A stretch of DNA of 64,000 bases from Omphalotus guepiniiformis (lineage: Eukaryota; Basidiomycota; Agaricomycetes; Agaricales; Omphalotaceae), in assembly GCA_028554645.1 (NCBI GenBank), contig JAQOOI010000019.1, positions 186,001 through 250,000 of the forward strand, written 5' to 3'. This document shows, piece after piece, positions 1 through 11,152 of this stretch (the stretch's first letter is position 1; every line of letters begins with the position of its first letter). A program made the position numbers and the translations under genes. The notes beneath the pieces were generated by a model that made no database searches, was not told the origin of the DNA, and was given only the letters and a program-made list of their open reading frames with translations.

Positions 1-2334
1 AGGGCAGGCAGGCAACTTGCTCCCCGGCCCAGCACTGTACTTACTACAAAAGATACTTACTGAAGTTAATATATAAATCCATATCTCGAGCTCGAACTCG
101 ATCCCAAACTCAACTCAGCGGAGTCAGCGGCTACTGCGGGGTAACCTTATCGTCGATCGTGATACTGTAATACAATACATACAATACATACAATACATAA
201 GTTATATTGTTAGCACTGCCCACCCAAAATGAAATGAAAACATTGACATTGAATACATCCATATACGGCCCCAGTGATACATACATACATACATATATAT
301 GTCATGTCATATCATCGATTCATCTCGCATTCAGTTACATAGTAGTTTGTTCGACTATGAAAAAAAGAAGCCTGAAGTGTGGCCCGTTAGGAAGGTTACC
401 TTTGCCCGGGATCCCCTTCTAGCTCAGGCTTGAGGTTTGTCTTATGTACTGTATGTATATCTATAATGAACTTGAAGGAGAGACGCGACTCGGGCTCGGG
501 AGACGGGAGCTCGAGATGGTTCCCCAAGATTTTGGACCGGAGTGCTGGCACTGGAACTCTTTTCCTCTATCTCAATTTCCCGAATCAGAAAAAGGTGGGG
601 TGGGCACAAGTATAGATTTGCATTCGGTTACCTACAAGTTGGTGTGGTCGGAAACGCAAAAGTAGGACACCCTTTCTACGATTTGATCTTGTAGACATGA
701 CGCATGTGTGGGTGGGCCGGGGACAAAAACTGGGACTGTGGCGCCCTATTGGCAACACCAGATAAGTACCGCGAAGCCTTGCACGCACCATGTACTATGT
801 GCAACAAAATGTCCCGAAAGATCCCAACGGCTTGCGCGGGGATACAAAATTTCGAGGCTGGAAATCGTTCTCGTGGCAGTGAACCGATTATACACTGCGG
901 CCACCTGCGGTACATACTTATCGACCGGGTTCAGATCAAAAGGCCGTTTAGGGTTCCGGCTTGTTTACTTATAGCAAAGATTGAATGATCTTCGCAACAT
1001 CTACGTAGCAGTAAGCAATTCTAGGGGAGGTTGGGGGTTCTGATAGTCCGCGCGTCACAAATTTAAAAAGGGGAGGGGGGAGGGAGAAGGGTATTGTGGA
1101 TTTCTAGATCCCTATCGTCCCCTTCGTCCCCCCTGGCCGTAAAAAACGTGGAGCTTGGCCAGTGTGAGATTGATGACGACACTTACTTTTGCGTGTAGCG
1201 CAGAAAACTTGATACACGATATACACGATACCATACAATACTAATAGATCGTTAATGAGCACAGCTCAGGTCCGTGGCAAAATTTATTATTATTTCTGTG
1301 GGTGTTCTGGAACCTCTGCTTAACGGCTTAACGGTGTCATGGGTTCTACTCATAATTGTAGTTCATGGGCGCAGCGTGGTGAAAAACCTTGTTTATACAG
1401 TATAGTCTCTTGCTTCCGGAAAAGCGGTGAGAGGCCGTTATTGAGTGGGTACCTCTTTTTTTGTTTTTTTTTTTCTTTCGCTCCTTTGCTCCGGCGTTAT
1501 ACTTGCGGGTGACACGGCGACACGCTCCAGTAAGATTACTGCCGTTCTGTTGGGGCTTGCCCTTGCCACGACCCGGCAAAAAAGTGAGAGAATTACCCCT
1601 GTCTAGTAGCTTCCCTTCCTGTAACTCGCAATTTAGCTTGCAGGCCGTCCGGAACTCGAAGCTGACTATCTCCGACAGCAGAACCGTACGATCGAAACAT
1701 ATTCCGATCATTGTCCCAAGTCCTCTTGATTTTTTTTTCCATCTTCCACCGCAGTGGAGGATAGCGAATGATAACGCTCGTCACATAGTCACAATAAATG
1801 TCACATGTGGTCACGCGAGGTAGCTGAGTTAGGAAAGTGTGACAGGAATCTATGTTGGTTGCTATACACTAACGCGAAACATTGAGTGAGTGCAACGGTC
1901 GTCTTGTCTGGCAGATATTTAGAATATGTTTCGAATTTACTTGCTCGGAGGAATCGGGGGGACATGAGGTAAGGACAACATTTAACCTATCTTGTAACTT
2001 GCACACGCCATAATTATAGGATCAAAAGAGTTGGTATCGCAAATTTACCCCATCCTCGGAGAATGGACGACTTGTAATGAATATGAATTGTTACCGATCG
2101 CTTCTTACGCAAGATCGAGGTCCTCACGGTTTCAATATCTGGTTGCTAAATAATTCTCGGCCCTTCGCGTTGGATATGGTAACAACACATGAATTATTGA
2201 ATACGCCAAACTCAACCCTGCCTTTTCCTTCTTTCTTCTTCCTCCCTTCGTAGATCCTGAATGCGTCCAAACTGCATTCAGGTCTTTTTCTTTTCTTTCG
2301 TGGTTTCCTCTATATCTCTCTCTTGACTGCATGC
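1..2334. other. Intergenic, upstream of homeobox gene
   Basis: No gene can be supported here. Open frames are short, overlap on both strands and lack family motifs or paired splice signals. The stretch holds low-complexity repeats: about three copies of an ACAATACAT-like unit near 170-199, a CATA run near 281-296 and a T-rich run near 1457-1476. The last few hundred bases are pyrimidine-rich and are probably promoter and 5' leader of the homeobox gene that starts at 2335. Confidence 0.5.
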
Positions 2335-4108
2335 ATGTCTAAGTCGTCTTCTCCCCCTCGTTCAACTCGTAACACTCCTACAAATCCTTCTAGTCCACCG
2401 TCTACTACAACTGCTGCTACTACTTCACGACCTCATATACACGAACAATCTCCGTCTCTAACTGCTGGAGAACGTCAATTACCCTCACCTATTGCTTCAT
2501 TTACACTTGCCACAAGCGCTGGTTCGTCCCGTACACGCGCGAGAGAGGAAGACGATCCGTCTGAACTGCCTATGGCGAAACGTTTTCATGATGATCCTTC
2601 AATGCGCGCTAGGCCGAGCGATCGGTCGAGTCCATCATCGGATTCTCAGGGTGGAATGGCTGATACTGAAGACGCGGAGCGGAGTCAACAGTCGGAAAAA
2701 TCAGCTGCTCCTTCGGCTGCTCCGAAGAAGAAGAGGACTCGTACGCTCACCACTCCTCATCAGTCCGCTGTCCTTCATGCTCTTCTGAGAGAAGTGTGTG
2801 TTCCATCGTTCTAATTCCTAGTAAAACCTCTTGCTAATGCTCGTTTATTAGTCTCGTTTTCCAACTACCGCTATGCGAGAGGAAGTCGGTCGATCAATTG
2901 GTTTGAGTGCTCGGAAAGTCCAAGTGAGTTGCATTACCTTTTTTTCTGTTGATACATCCAGCTAAACCGTGTTCATTTCGATAGATCTGGTTTCAAGTAC
3001 GTTCTTATCAACAGTTTTAACCCGTTTTCGCGCGTTGCTAATCAAAAGTTCACAGAACCAGCGCCAGAAAGCTCGTCGTCCGCGCACTCAGAGTCAAACT
3101 TCCTTGTCGCGTCCTCCTCAGTATGGCGCCTTCCCGAGTGGACCGGATGCCGAATCTGTTAGTTTGTATCCCAGGCCTCAACAAGGTGATCTTTCCGAGA
3201 TGGACCCGAGATCTCAACAAGGACATTATGACGATCCTCGAGCCTATCAGCAGTATTCACTACCTATTCCTCCCTCTTCCCTTGGGTCTCCATCTCAGTT
3301 ACTTGGACCTGGTGTACCTGGTCATGGTCCAACAGCTGGGGGTGGTCCCTCCTCCTCAATCCACCCAGGGTCCGAGGGAAGCCTATCATCGCCAACTTCT
3401 ACCCGTTCGCGATTCTTTAGAGATTATCTCCCCTACCGTCGTTCACCGACACCACCAAGAATGTATCCTCTTCCTTTACCTAGACCAGCCAGTTCTCATC
3501 ATCATTCAAGTGGCATATCTTCTTCAACTTCTTTTCGCGATTCATCGAGGACGCTACCTCCTTTGACTTTTCCACCACCTCAACCTTCTGGATCTACCTC
3601 ACGTTATCCGTCCTATCCTTCTGTTCGTTCTGCTCCTGCTCATATAGCACCTCCCTATCCTTTCCGACAACATCATCAACAACAACAACAACAACCGTTT
3701 TCGTCTTCTTCTCACGAATCGATGATGGACAATCGTCTGCCCGAACCTTCGTCGTCGTCTTCGGTGGGGGCGGCAGCCGCACTTCCACCTCCGATGACTT
3801 TACAGCCTCAACCACAATGGAACGATCCAGTTTTCACTTCTATTCCTGTTCCAAGGACGACGACGACAAGAGGATCATCGTCTTGGTCAACTCAGGGTTC
3901 CTCAGATCGTGGAGATTCTTTGTCTCCTACTACTTCGCGTCTTCCTGGTCCTAGTCGTATCTTGGAAGAAGCCGAACGTCATGGTCATGGTGAACAACTT
4001 GTGAATACGGCCCCGCGTGGTGGGAGATACGATCCTGTACGTTCCACTTTCGTACCATACAGGAGTCCTTCTCGGTCCCCAAGATCTCCAGGTAGTGAGA
4101 AACGCTGA
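2335..4108 (+). CDS. Homeodomain transcription factor
   Basis: Nuclear DNA-binding protein of about 531 residues. Exons are 2335-2793, 2852-2923, 2985-2996 and 3056-4108. The spliced product carries one homeodomain, starting near residue 131 with KKKRTRTLT; helix 3 reads VQIWFQNQRQKAR with the invariant W48, F49 and N51. Exon 3 is only 12 nt and encodes exactly IWFQ, so the recognition helix spans three exons. The N-terminus is Ser/Thr/Pro-rich and ends in a basic patch before the homeodomain. The C-terminal 340 residues are Ser/Pro/Gln-rich and look disordered, with a short poly-Gln run near 3676-3694. The first usable ATG is 2335; an upstream in-frame TTG was not used. Family membership is clear, but targets cannot be read from sequence. 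Mushroom homeodomain proteins include mating-type (HD1/HD2) and fruiting regulators; no divergent HD partner lies next door, so a mating-type role is not supported. Confidence 0.88.
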
Positions 4109-4741
4109 TTTCACACAAACCATTTTCCCAATTTGCCGTCCTTTCGCCCCTCCCGTCCTTCGCTTGCTCGCTCGCTCGCGCGACTCTGTCCTTTAACGAG
4201 ACTGAAATTCTTTTTAACGTTTCTAACGGACACCTTTACGTCCCCTTCGACGACAATCCACTCACTTGGTTTCCTTTTTAAACTCGTAACGTCTTTCCTT
4301 TAAGTATATGTTCTCCAATACTCTCGAGTCTCAAGTATTTTTACCGTCAATCCTTTTATAATGCCTGTCGCTATTGTAATTTCTTTAGTGATTTTATTCC
4401 TCTTCGTACTATTCGAATTTTGTTTCCTTCTTTTGCCTTTGCGCACCTGTGCTACTTTTTCTCTATCGGTCACTGTTTCTGTAAAAAGTGTATTCTGATA
4501 GCGCCCTCCCCTACACACACAACTTGTTTAGTATCATATGTTGGAATTTTTTCTCAAAACTTATATACAGTATCATAGAAGCGAAACAATAATTGTAGTT
4601 TTTTTTCCTTTTCATTTCCCCTTCTTCATTTCCGCTCGAATAACTACTATAGTTTAGAAAATGAATGGATTCATAATACGTATATTGCATTACAATGTCT
4701 AAACTAATCCTTTTCATCCTCTTTTACTCCCCCCCTGCCAA
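4109..4741. other. Convergent intergenic region
   Basis: Lies between the stop codons of the homeobox gene (plus) and the RING gene (minus). It is AT-rich and T-rich with no supported coding sequence, and probably holds both 3' untranslated regions. Confidence 0.5.
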
Positions 4742-7700
4742 TCAACGAGATGCAGCAGTGCCAGTAGTAGTGAAATTACGCTTCTCAATCGCAAGGCGGG
4801 CTTTTAACTGCGCGCGCACGCGTAACCTCGCTTCAACGGCTACGGCTGTCGCATCCAGAGAAGTGGTAGAAGACGACGACGACGACGACAACATTGTCAT
4901 ATCGCGGTCCAGACTCTCAAACTTACTACCCGAAACCTCCGGAGGAACTTCGACAGACGTCAAAGCGGTCAAGTCGCTCGAGCTGGCGGCACTGAGAGTC
5001 GAAGTGTGAGATACCTGAGCCATGAGTTTTTCCTTTTCAAGTTTATGAGATAATAATGATCGCAAAGTGTTTGCTGAACCTGAAGGGAAAGGGAAAGTGG
5101 TTCTTCTCTCGGAGGTATCGGAATTGGTCAACAACCCTGAGTTAGCATTGCTGCCGTTGTCGTCCGCTGAGACCGCTAAGACTGGCCCCACGTGGGATCC
5201 TTGAGCACCGTAGGTGTGTAAGCGCGAAATACGAAATAAACGATGTGAGAAACAGCGCGCCAAGACACTCACCTTCTCCCTGCTTGGGAGTACAACTATC
5301 TGACTTTGGAACTTCCTGCACAGAACTCTCGGAACCTCTCCTCCTCCTCCCCCGGTGTGATTCTGCTTCTGGAGTTAAACCTGAGAAACTGGCGCCAGTG
5401 GTCCTCTCCCGCTTTCCAAATGAATTACTAGCTCGGGGATTGCGGTCCACGTTTTCAGTCACAGCTGCGCGTACGTGAACGAAATCGTCCACATCTGGCC
5501 TAGATGATATTGAAGTATCATGACGACCACCGCTGGGCACTGTCAATGGGGATAAAGTTTCTTTTGGCAATGAAGAAACCAAGCGAGTGTTGGGTCTAGG
5601 AACCGATGTCTCTCGGCTGATGACCGAAGGGCGTCTATCGATAACATGTGATGGTGTCTCTATGTTAGGTGAAGTTGCAGCCGGTGATTCAACGCCTATG
5701 GCTTTGTCGGTTAGACGAGATAGTAGCGAGGGCGGAGATTGGTGTAAAGATGACGGCGATGTATTGTCAGGATTGCGTTCTGACGCAAGGTGAGCCTGGA
5801 CTGACTCTATGATACTTCGGAATCGAGGTTGTTTCTTGTGGTTTCCAATGGATGCCAATGACGTGGGCCTTTCGCCGACGTGAGATGACCCTTTCTCTGC
5901 TTTGTCACTAGTCAATGGCGTTCTATTCTCGTTCGCAGGTCTGTAGATACGTATTAGATAGAGAGATACATTCAGCTGAGATCATCTCGGAAGAATTCAA
6001 ACTCCCAAAGGTAAACAAACTCACCGATCTATAGCCCTTTCTTTTCCCTTAATAGATTTACTCGTTGACGAGGACCCTACAGGAGCGTCGCCACTAGTTC
6101 TCCCTTCCGATTCCATCTGAGACTGTTCGCGAACTGCACTGGCCCTCAACCCATGATTGACGTGGGTACAATCGTCAATCTGCTGCGACAAAACTGGGGT
6201 GACTGGATTTGGTTGGTGGCTTCTTACAGATCCATGAGTTCCATCTCGTAGGCTCCAAGACGAAGAAGAAGTATGTTCGTTCACTTCCTTCTCTCGGGCA
6301 TTTGTATCCGGATACTGTCTTCCAGAAGGTGACCAGGACACTGAAACGGACCTGCGGATACGAGATCTTGATTCTCGTCGGCCACGTCGCTGTCGCCCAC
6401 GTGGAGAAGATCGACAAGTCGGACTGCGACTTCGGCTTTGGGAATGAGAACGTGAACGTGAGTGTATGCGTGGGCGAGAGGTATCACGCCATCGCCGGCC
6501 ACGGTTGGGCCGGGAGGAACGCGGAGGAGACAGATCCGGGGGACTGTCATACTGTAAGGTGTCATTGAATTCAATGGTCGGTAAATGAATTTAATGAATG
6601 GGTAAATGACATTATTGAGAACACACCTGAACAACTGTGTCATAGATAAACAAATCTTTGTATGGTGACCGAACATAAGTATAGATTTCTGTTCAAATAA
6701 AGAAATTGGTATGTCGATACCCTGATGAGGGCACAAACCCTTACCATGAGCAAAATGTTCTGCATTAACATGCCGGCCTCCCTCGACGTAAGGAGCATCC
6801 ATGTCAAGGAACTCAGAGAGGAGTTTTATTGCGGACTCGGAGCGAATGTCGATCGCTTTCATTAAGGATATAATGAACGTAGTCAAGAACTAATGAATCG
6901 AGGGGAAAGGGTCAGATTGGAGTAGCTTCAAACAAGGTCTATGCACTAGCCTCTACATCAAGATCCATCCACACCTGCAGTTCTCGGCGCAGAAACGAGG
7001 TCGTACGAGATATCAGATCGGGAGAAGCAGCAAACTGCGCTGGAGTGGGATAAGGCCGGAACCGAGTGTAGGCGTTCGATGCAACATGCTAAGGGTATAT
7101 ATCCACGTTAGCGAAAAACAATTCGTTTACACCTGAGAATAAGAAAGACTTGAAATATCTATCAAATCATTGACGATGGAAAGTGTGCAACATACCTTTG
7201 CATAAAGATCATGTTTGTAGATCCATCGTCGTTTCTCTAACGCCTGCTCAAACCGATCAGCTTCTTCCTTTTCTTCTCGTTCTCTTCTGATACGTTCGCG
7301 GACTTCTCGAGGGATTCGTCTAGGGCGTGAATTTCGTGGAGGCAGTGGTCTGTTAGCTGGTGGTAGAAGGGGTGGAGATGTAGAGCGCAAGGGCAGCAGG
7401 AAATGCTTCTGGTAGTCATATCGCGACCTAATGCTGTGAATGACGTGATCTCCGATATTCTGAGAGCATAGAGGGCATCGACGAGATTGTTCTAGAAGTA
7501 GAGCAAATATGAGCCCAGTGGCTTAGGTGAATAGAAGCGACCATAAGTGAACATTGCGCACCACACCATATCATCAAACAATCGAAACAGAACTCGTGCG
7601 AGCATACAGGTATGACAGTACGATCGACGACCTTCTGTAGACATATGCAGCAGTGGTCTTGGTCCAAATCATCGGGAATATCTTCCTCGGTTTCTTTTGA

Positions 7701-7793
7701 GTTGGAAACTAGCTGCACCGAAGGCGAACGCTCGTGTAAGTGGTCGAGCCTGGCACGTTTTGGTGGAGGACTTGATGAACGAGATGGCGACAT
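4742..7793 (-). CDS. Topors-like RING-finger E3 ubiquitin ligase
   Basis: Predicted E3 ligase of about 841 residues in eight exons: 7562-7793, 7196-7491, 6951-7088, 6745-6889, 6627-6688, 6025-6551, 5273-5940 and 4742-5199. A C3HC4 RING near residues 52-90 starts CCICLQKVVDR, continues VCSHEFCFDC and ends CPLC after the first intron. It is followed by a short HSIRSRYDY segment, a charged helix and a conserved region resembling the part of Topors after the RING. Exon 6 encodes an Arg/Ser-rich stretch (SRSRSHSQSRSRS), matching the RS domain of Topors-type ligases. The C-terminus is Ser-rich and disordered, ending in a basic helix. In animals Topors acts in the nucleus as a ubiquitin and SUMO ligase; that role is family knowledge. 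The intron after exon 3 fits best as a GC-AG intron, though a GT donor six bases upstream also keeps the frame. Divergent from the amidase gene. Confidence 0.8.
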
Positions 7794-8415
7794 ATCAAGT
7801 TTCTAAGAACAAGTGGCGTTAGCGACAGAGCAATAACGGAAGAACTACACTTGAACTTGCATCTAGATTGTTTCACTTCAGCTACCAAAAGCTAAACATG
7901 CATTTTCCAGACAATATGAAAGGTCTGTGAACCGCAAGGCTTGTTTGCAGTTATTCTCTAGCAGAATGGTGAGATAGGTTTGGCTCGTCAGCGTCGTGAG
8001 CGTCGTCCGTGAGCTCTGTTTGTCTCTGCTTGTAACGCAGGCCATCGTCATTAGAGGTCACGCGACGAGTCTCCAGGTTTCGGAGATTTTCTCACAATCC
8101 TACCATACTCGTGCCATCTCAGTCTACAGCGGCAAGGTCGCTATAACTTTGAACAGAAGCCTTCTGGCTCCGCAATGGATCCTTCTGGTAGTCGATATAC
8201 GAGTTTCTCTATTTCGTATGTGTATCTCATCGATCCTGAGATGGAATATTCACTTTAACGGCACAAAAGCCGCGGCGAATAGCGGGCGGTCAGATAAGCG
8301 GGAGTAAGCGCGCAAGTATGTTTACAGTATATAGTACTAGCTAACGTCAGGCTAATGCTATCTCCTCCCGTCTTTTTTGCCTCCTGACCGTCTCCTGATA
8401 CTTGCGATTTCGACA
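7794..8415. promoter_or_regulatory. Divergent promoter region, RING gene / amidase
   Basis: About 620 bases between two divergent start codons with no supported ORF. An AGATAAG motif (HGATAR, the core bound by fungal GATA nitrogen regulators) lies at 8292-8298, roughly 120 bases before the amidase ATG. Single GATA motifs are common by chance, so nitrogen control of the amidase is only a suggestion. Confidence 0.4.
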
Positions 8416-10722
8416 ATGAGTTCCTTTAATGATATTATTTGGCCTCAGGTGAGTTCTACCAATCAATCGACAATCCGTCTGAAGCGAAGTTTCCACAAGG
8501 CTGCTCTAGATGCTCGTGAAAGCGTCAAAGCTCGTATCCCAGAGAGCCTGCGAATTACATTATCTTATCCGCCTGGCTCAGATGTGCGCGCTGCAGCAAA
8601 GGATTCTGGGTTATTGTCCTCTGAGGAGCTGGATCTTACCGATCTGACCACGGATGCTACTGCTGTACGTTGTGCAAATCGTCTCTATTTGATATTTTGG
8701 CTAATAGACTCAATCTATGTAGATCGTTGAAGCGATCAAGAACAAGAAACATTCTGCCGTACAGGTTGTTACTGCTTTCGCCAAACGTGCAGCTATCGCA
8801 CATCAACTACTCAACTGCCTCACTGATTTCTTCTTGGATGAGGCCTTGGAGCGTGCCAAAGAGCTTGATGAGATCTACGAGAGAACAGGATCTGTAGTCG
8901 GACCGTTGCATGGTCTACCGATTAGTATCAAGGTATCCGTGTGACATTCCTCGGTCCTAACCCCCATGGAGAAACTCATCGACGTTCTTGCAGGAACAAA
9001 TGGGTCTTAAAGGGCATTTCTCAACTGGCGGTTTCCTAAGTCAATACGGGAAGTATAAGGATGAAACCAACGGCCATCTCATAGACGTCTTGTACGATGC
9101 TGGTGCAGGTGAGCACTCCCCCTGCTGATCTTTCGTGGATCATGCGGAAATTGACTGCAAATGTTACGAAATATCTTAGTGTTCTATTGCAAAACAAACC
9201 TTCCTCAATCTATCATGCATCTCGAAACCAATTCGTTCTTTGGAGAGACACTAAACCCTTACAACACGAATCTTACGCCCGGCGGAAGCTCGGGTGGATG
9301 TAGCGCTCTGGTTTCGTTCGGAGGTTCTCCGTTGAGTCTCGGTACTGATGTCGGAGGATCGCTTAGATCCCCGGCTGGAGCAACAGGCCTGTGGACACTC
9401 AGTAAGTAATGAAATTTCTCCTCCCTGCCCTCTTTTTGACCAATCGCGACTTTGCTGTTTGCAGAAGCAACAACCTCTAGAGTACCGGGAGAAGGTGGCG
9501 TAAAGACCATGCCGGGCAAAGACTCGGTGGCGTCTACAGCAGGACCTATTTGTCGCAGGTAATGTGACGATACACGGCATATCATTGTCAATTGCGGTTT
9601 CAGCTGACCACGTCTTCTGTCGCAGTTTGCGTGATATAGATCTGTGGTTCTCAGTCGTAATAGGCTCTAAACCATGGTATCGGGATTATAAACTTGTACC
9701 TTTAGCTTGGGGAACCTCGTCTTCCGTCTTAGCGCCGACCGGTAGTAAAAGACGAATTGGGGTGATGTGGTCCGATGGGGTAGTCACCCCGCAACCTCCG
9801 ATTCAACGAGCTTTGAAGACGGTGGTAGAAGCGCTGAAGAAGCATGGAGACTTTGAGATCGTTGACTATGTTCCCTATAAGCATGCTGAACTTTCTGATC
9901 TCGTGGTAAGTATCATACGATCTTTACTTTGCAAGGAGAAATGCTCAGTCTCATGGTATTTCCAGCACGAACTATACTTCCCTGATGCAGGTGCGAGGAT
10001 ACGCGAACTGGTGGAGGGCAGCGGAGAGCCATTACTGCCTTTGGTAAGTAACAATCTGCAACTGTATATATTCTTTTCGGTGAATTCATGGTAAATCTTT
10101 CTGCTTTAGACGGAGTGGGTAATCACGAGGCCGACCGTTAAAGACCACACCGTACATGAGTCTTGGAATGTCAGCGTTTTCTCTTCCACGAAATTGAGGA
10201 ACGCTGATATACGTGACTTTTAGATGACATTTGCAAGAGAAACTATCCGAGCGGAGTACTTGGCTCACTGGAACAGCCAGAACATTGACTTTGTACTATG
10301 TCCGGTCGGCCCTGGCCCTGCGCCTAAACTCCAAACAGCCAAGTATTGGGGGTAAGTAATACTTTCTTCCTTGATTCAACCCAAGAAACTTTCTGATTTC
10401 TTTGAGATAGCTATACATGCGCTTGGAATATGGTCGACTATCCCGCCGCAGTCTTCCCTACAGGATTATTCGCGGATCCTACCCTTGATAACGACCCTAG
10501 CTATGCACAAGCAAAGTCATTAAATGAACATGACGCATATAATCGCGAATGCTGTGGGTTTTAAACGCGTCACTGAACTGATTGGACCTGACAACCATTG
10601 TGGAATTAGATACGCCCGAGACCTTTGCGAATGCTCCTCTTTGTCTCCAGCTCGTAGGTCGACGATTCTCAGATGATCAAATTTTGAAGGCGCTGGGAGA
10701 TATTTTGAAAGTTCTGAATTGA
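8416..10722 (+). CDS. Amidase signature family amidohydrolase
   Basis: Hydrolyses a carboxylic amide to acid and ammonia; exact substrate unknown. Eleven exons give about 563 residues, a usual length for fungal amidases: 8416-8664, 8723-8932, 8994-9108, 9180-9401, 9465-9558, 9626-9905, 9966-10043, 10110-10169, 10224-10351, 10411-10553 and 10610-10722. The whole Ser-cisSer-Lys triad is visible: Lys in GLPISIK, cis-Ser in TPGGSSGG and nucleophile Ser in GTDVGGSLRSPA. The C-terminal signature APLCLQLVGRRFSDD is intact and ends at TGA 10720-10722. No signal peptide or membrane anchor is seen at the N-terminus. An organic-anion transporter follows 430 bases downstream on the same strand, which would fit uptake and breakdown of an amide or ureide, though co-function is inference. 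It could equally be an acetamidase or a fatty-acid-amide hydrolase type enzyme. Confidence 0.9.
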
Positions 10723-11152
10723 AAGTATTTAGACTTATCTGTAGATAACTCTCTGATGAGATCAAGTCATTTTGTATTTGTAAAGTAGGAAATTCACTTT
10801 GAAGCTTAGCGTCTAAGCAGTGAGGCCTAGTGAGGGGGCAGGCGCCCAAGTGTCAGGCAAAGCTGTAGAATCAGGCGCGTTGGTGGCGTGAGAATTATTC
10901 GAATTTGCCTTGCCCGAGGCAAGCTTGCTCCTACCCTCTCCGAGTCCCACCCCGCCACAAGACCCAGCAAAGCGCTATCAGTCTCCATTTCTTCTATATG
11001 CTTATCAGGCGCCCATATTGCCGTGCTTATCTTCCTACTCGAAGAAGCGCTGGGTACCATGACCGTTACATCAAGGCGGGTCTTCGATACTTTGTCCAGT
11101 CCAACTCGAACACCGTCAGATATCTTCAAGGTTGACGTGGACATTGTTTACG
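10723..11152. other. Intergenic, amidase to transporter
   Basis: Contains the amidase 3' end and the transporter promoter. A plus-strand open frame at 10888-11160 and a minus-strand one at 10827-11144 show no family motif and are not supported as genes. Confidence 0.4.

Noticed and set aside
2335..4108. Homeobox gene as mating-type HD1 or HD2
   Set aside because: There is no divergently transcribed second homeodomain gene or mitochondrial intermediate peptidase gene next to it, the usual markers of the HD mating locus.
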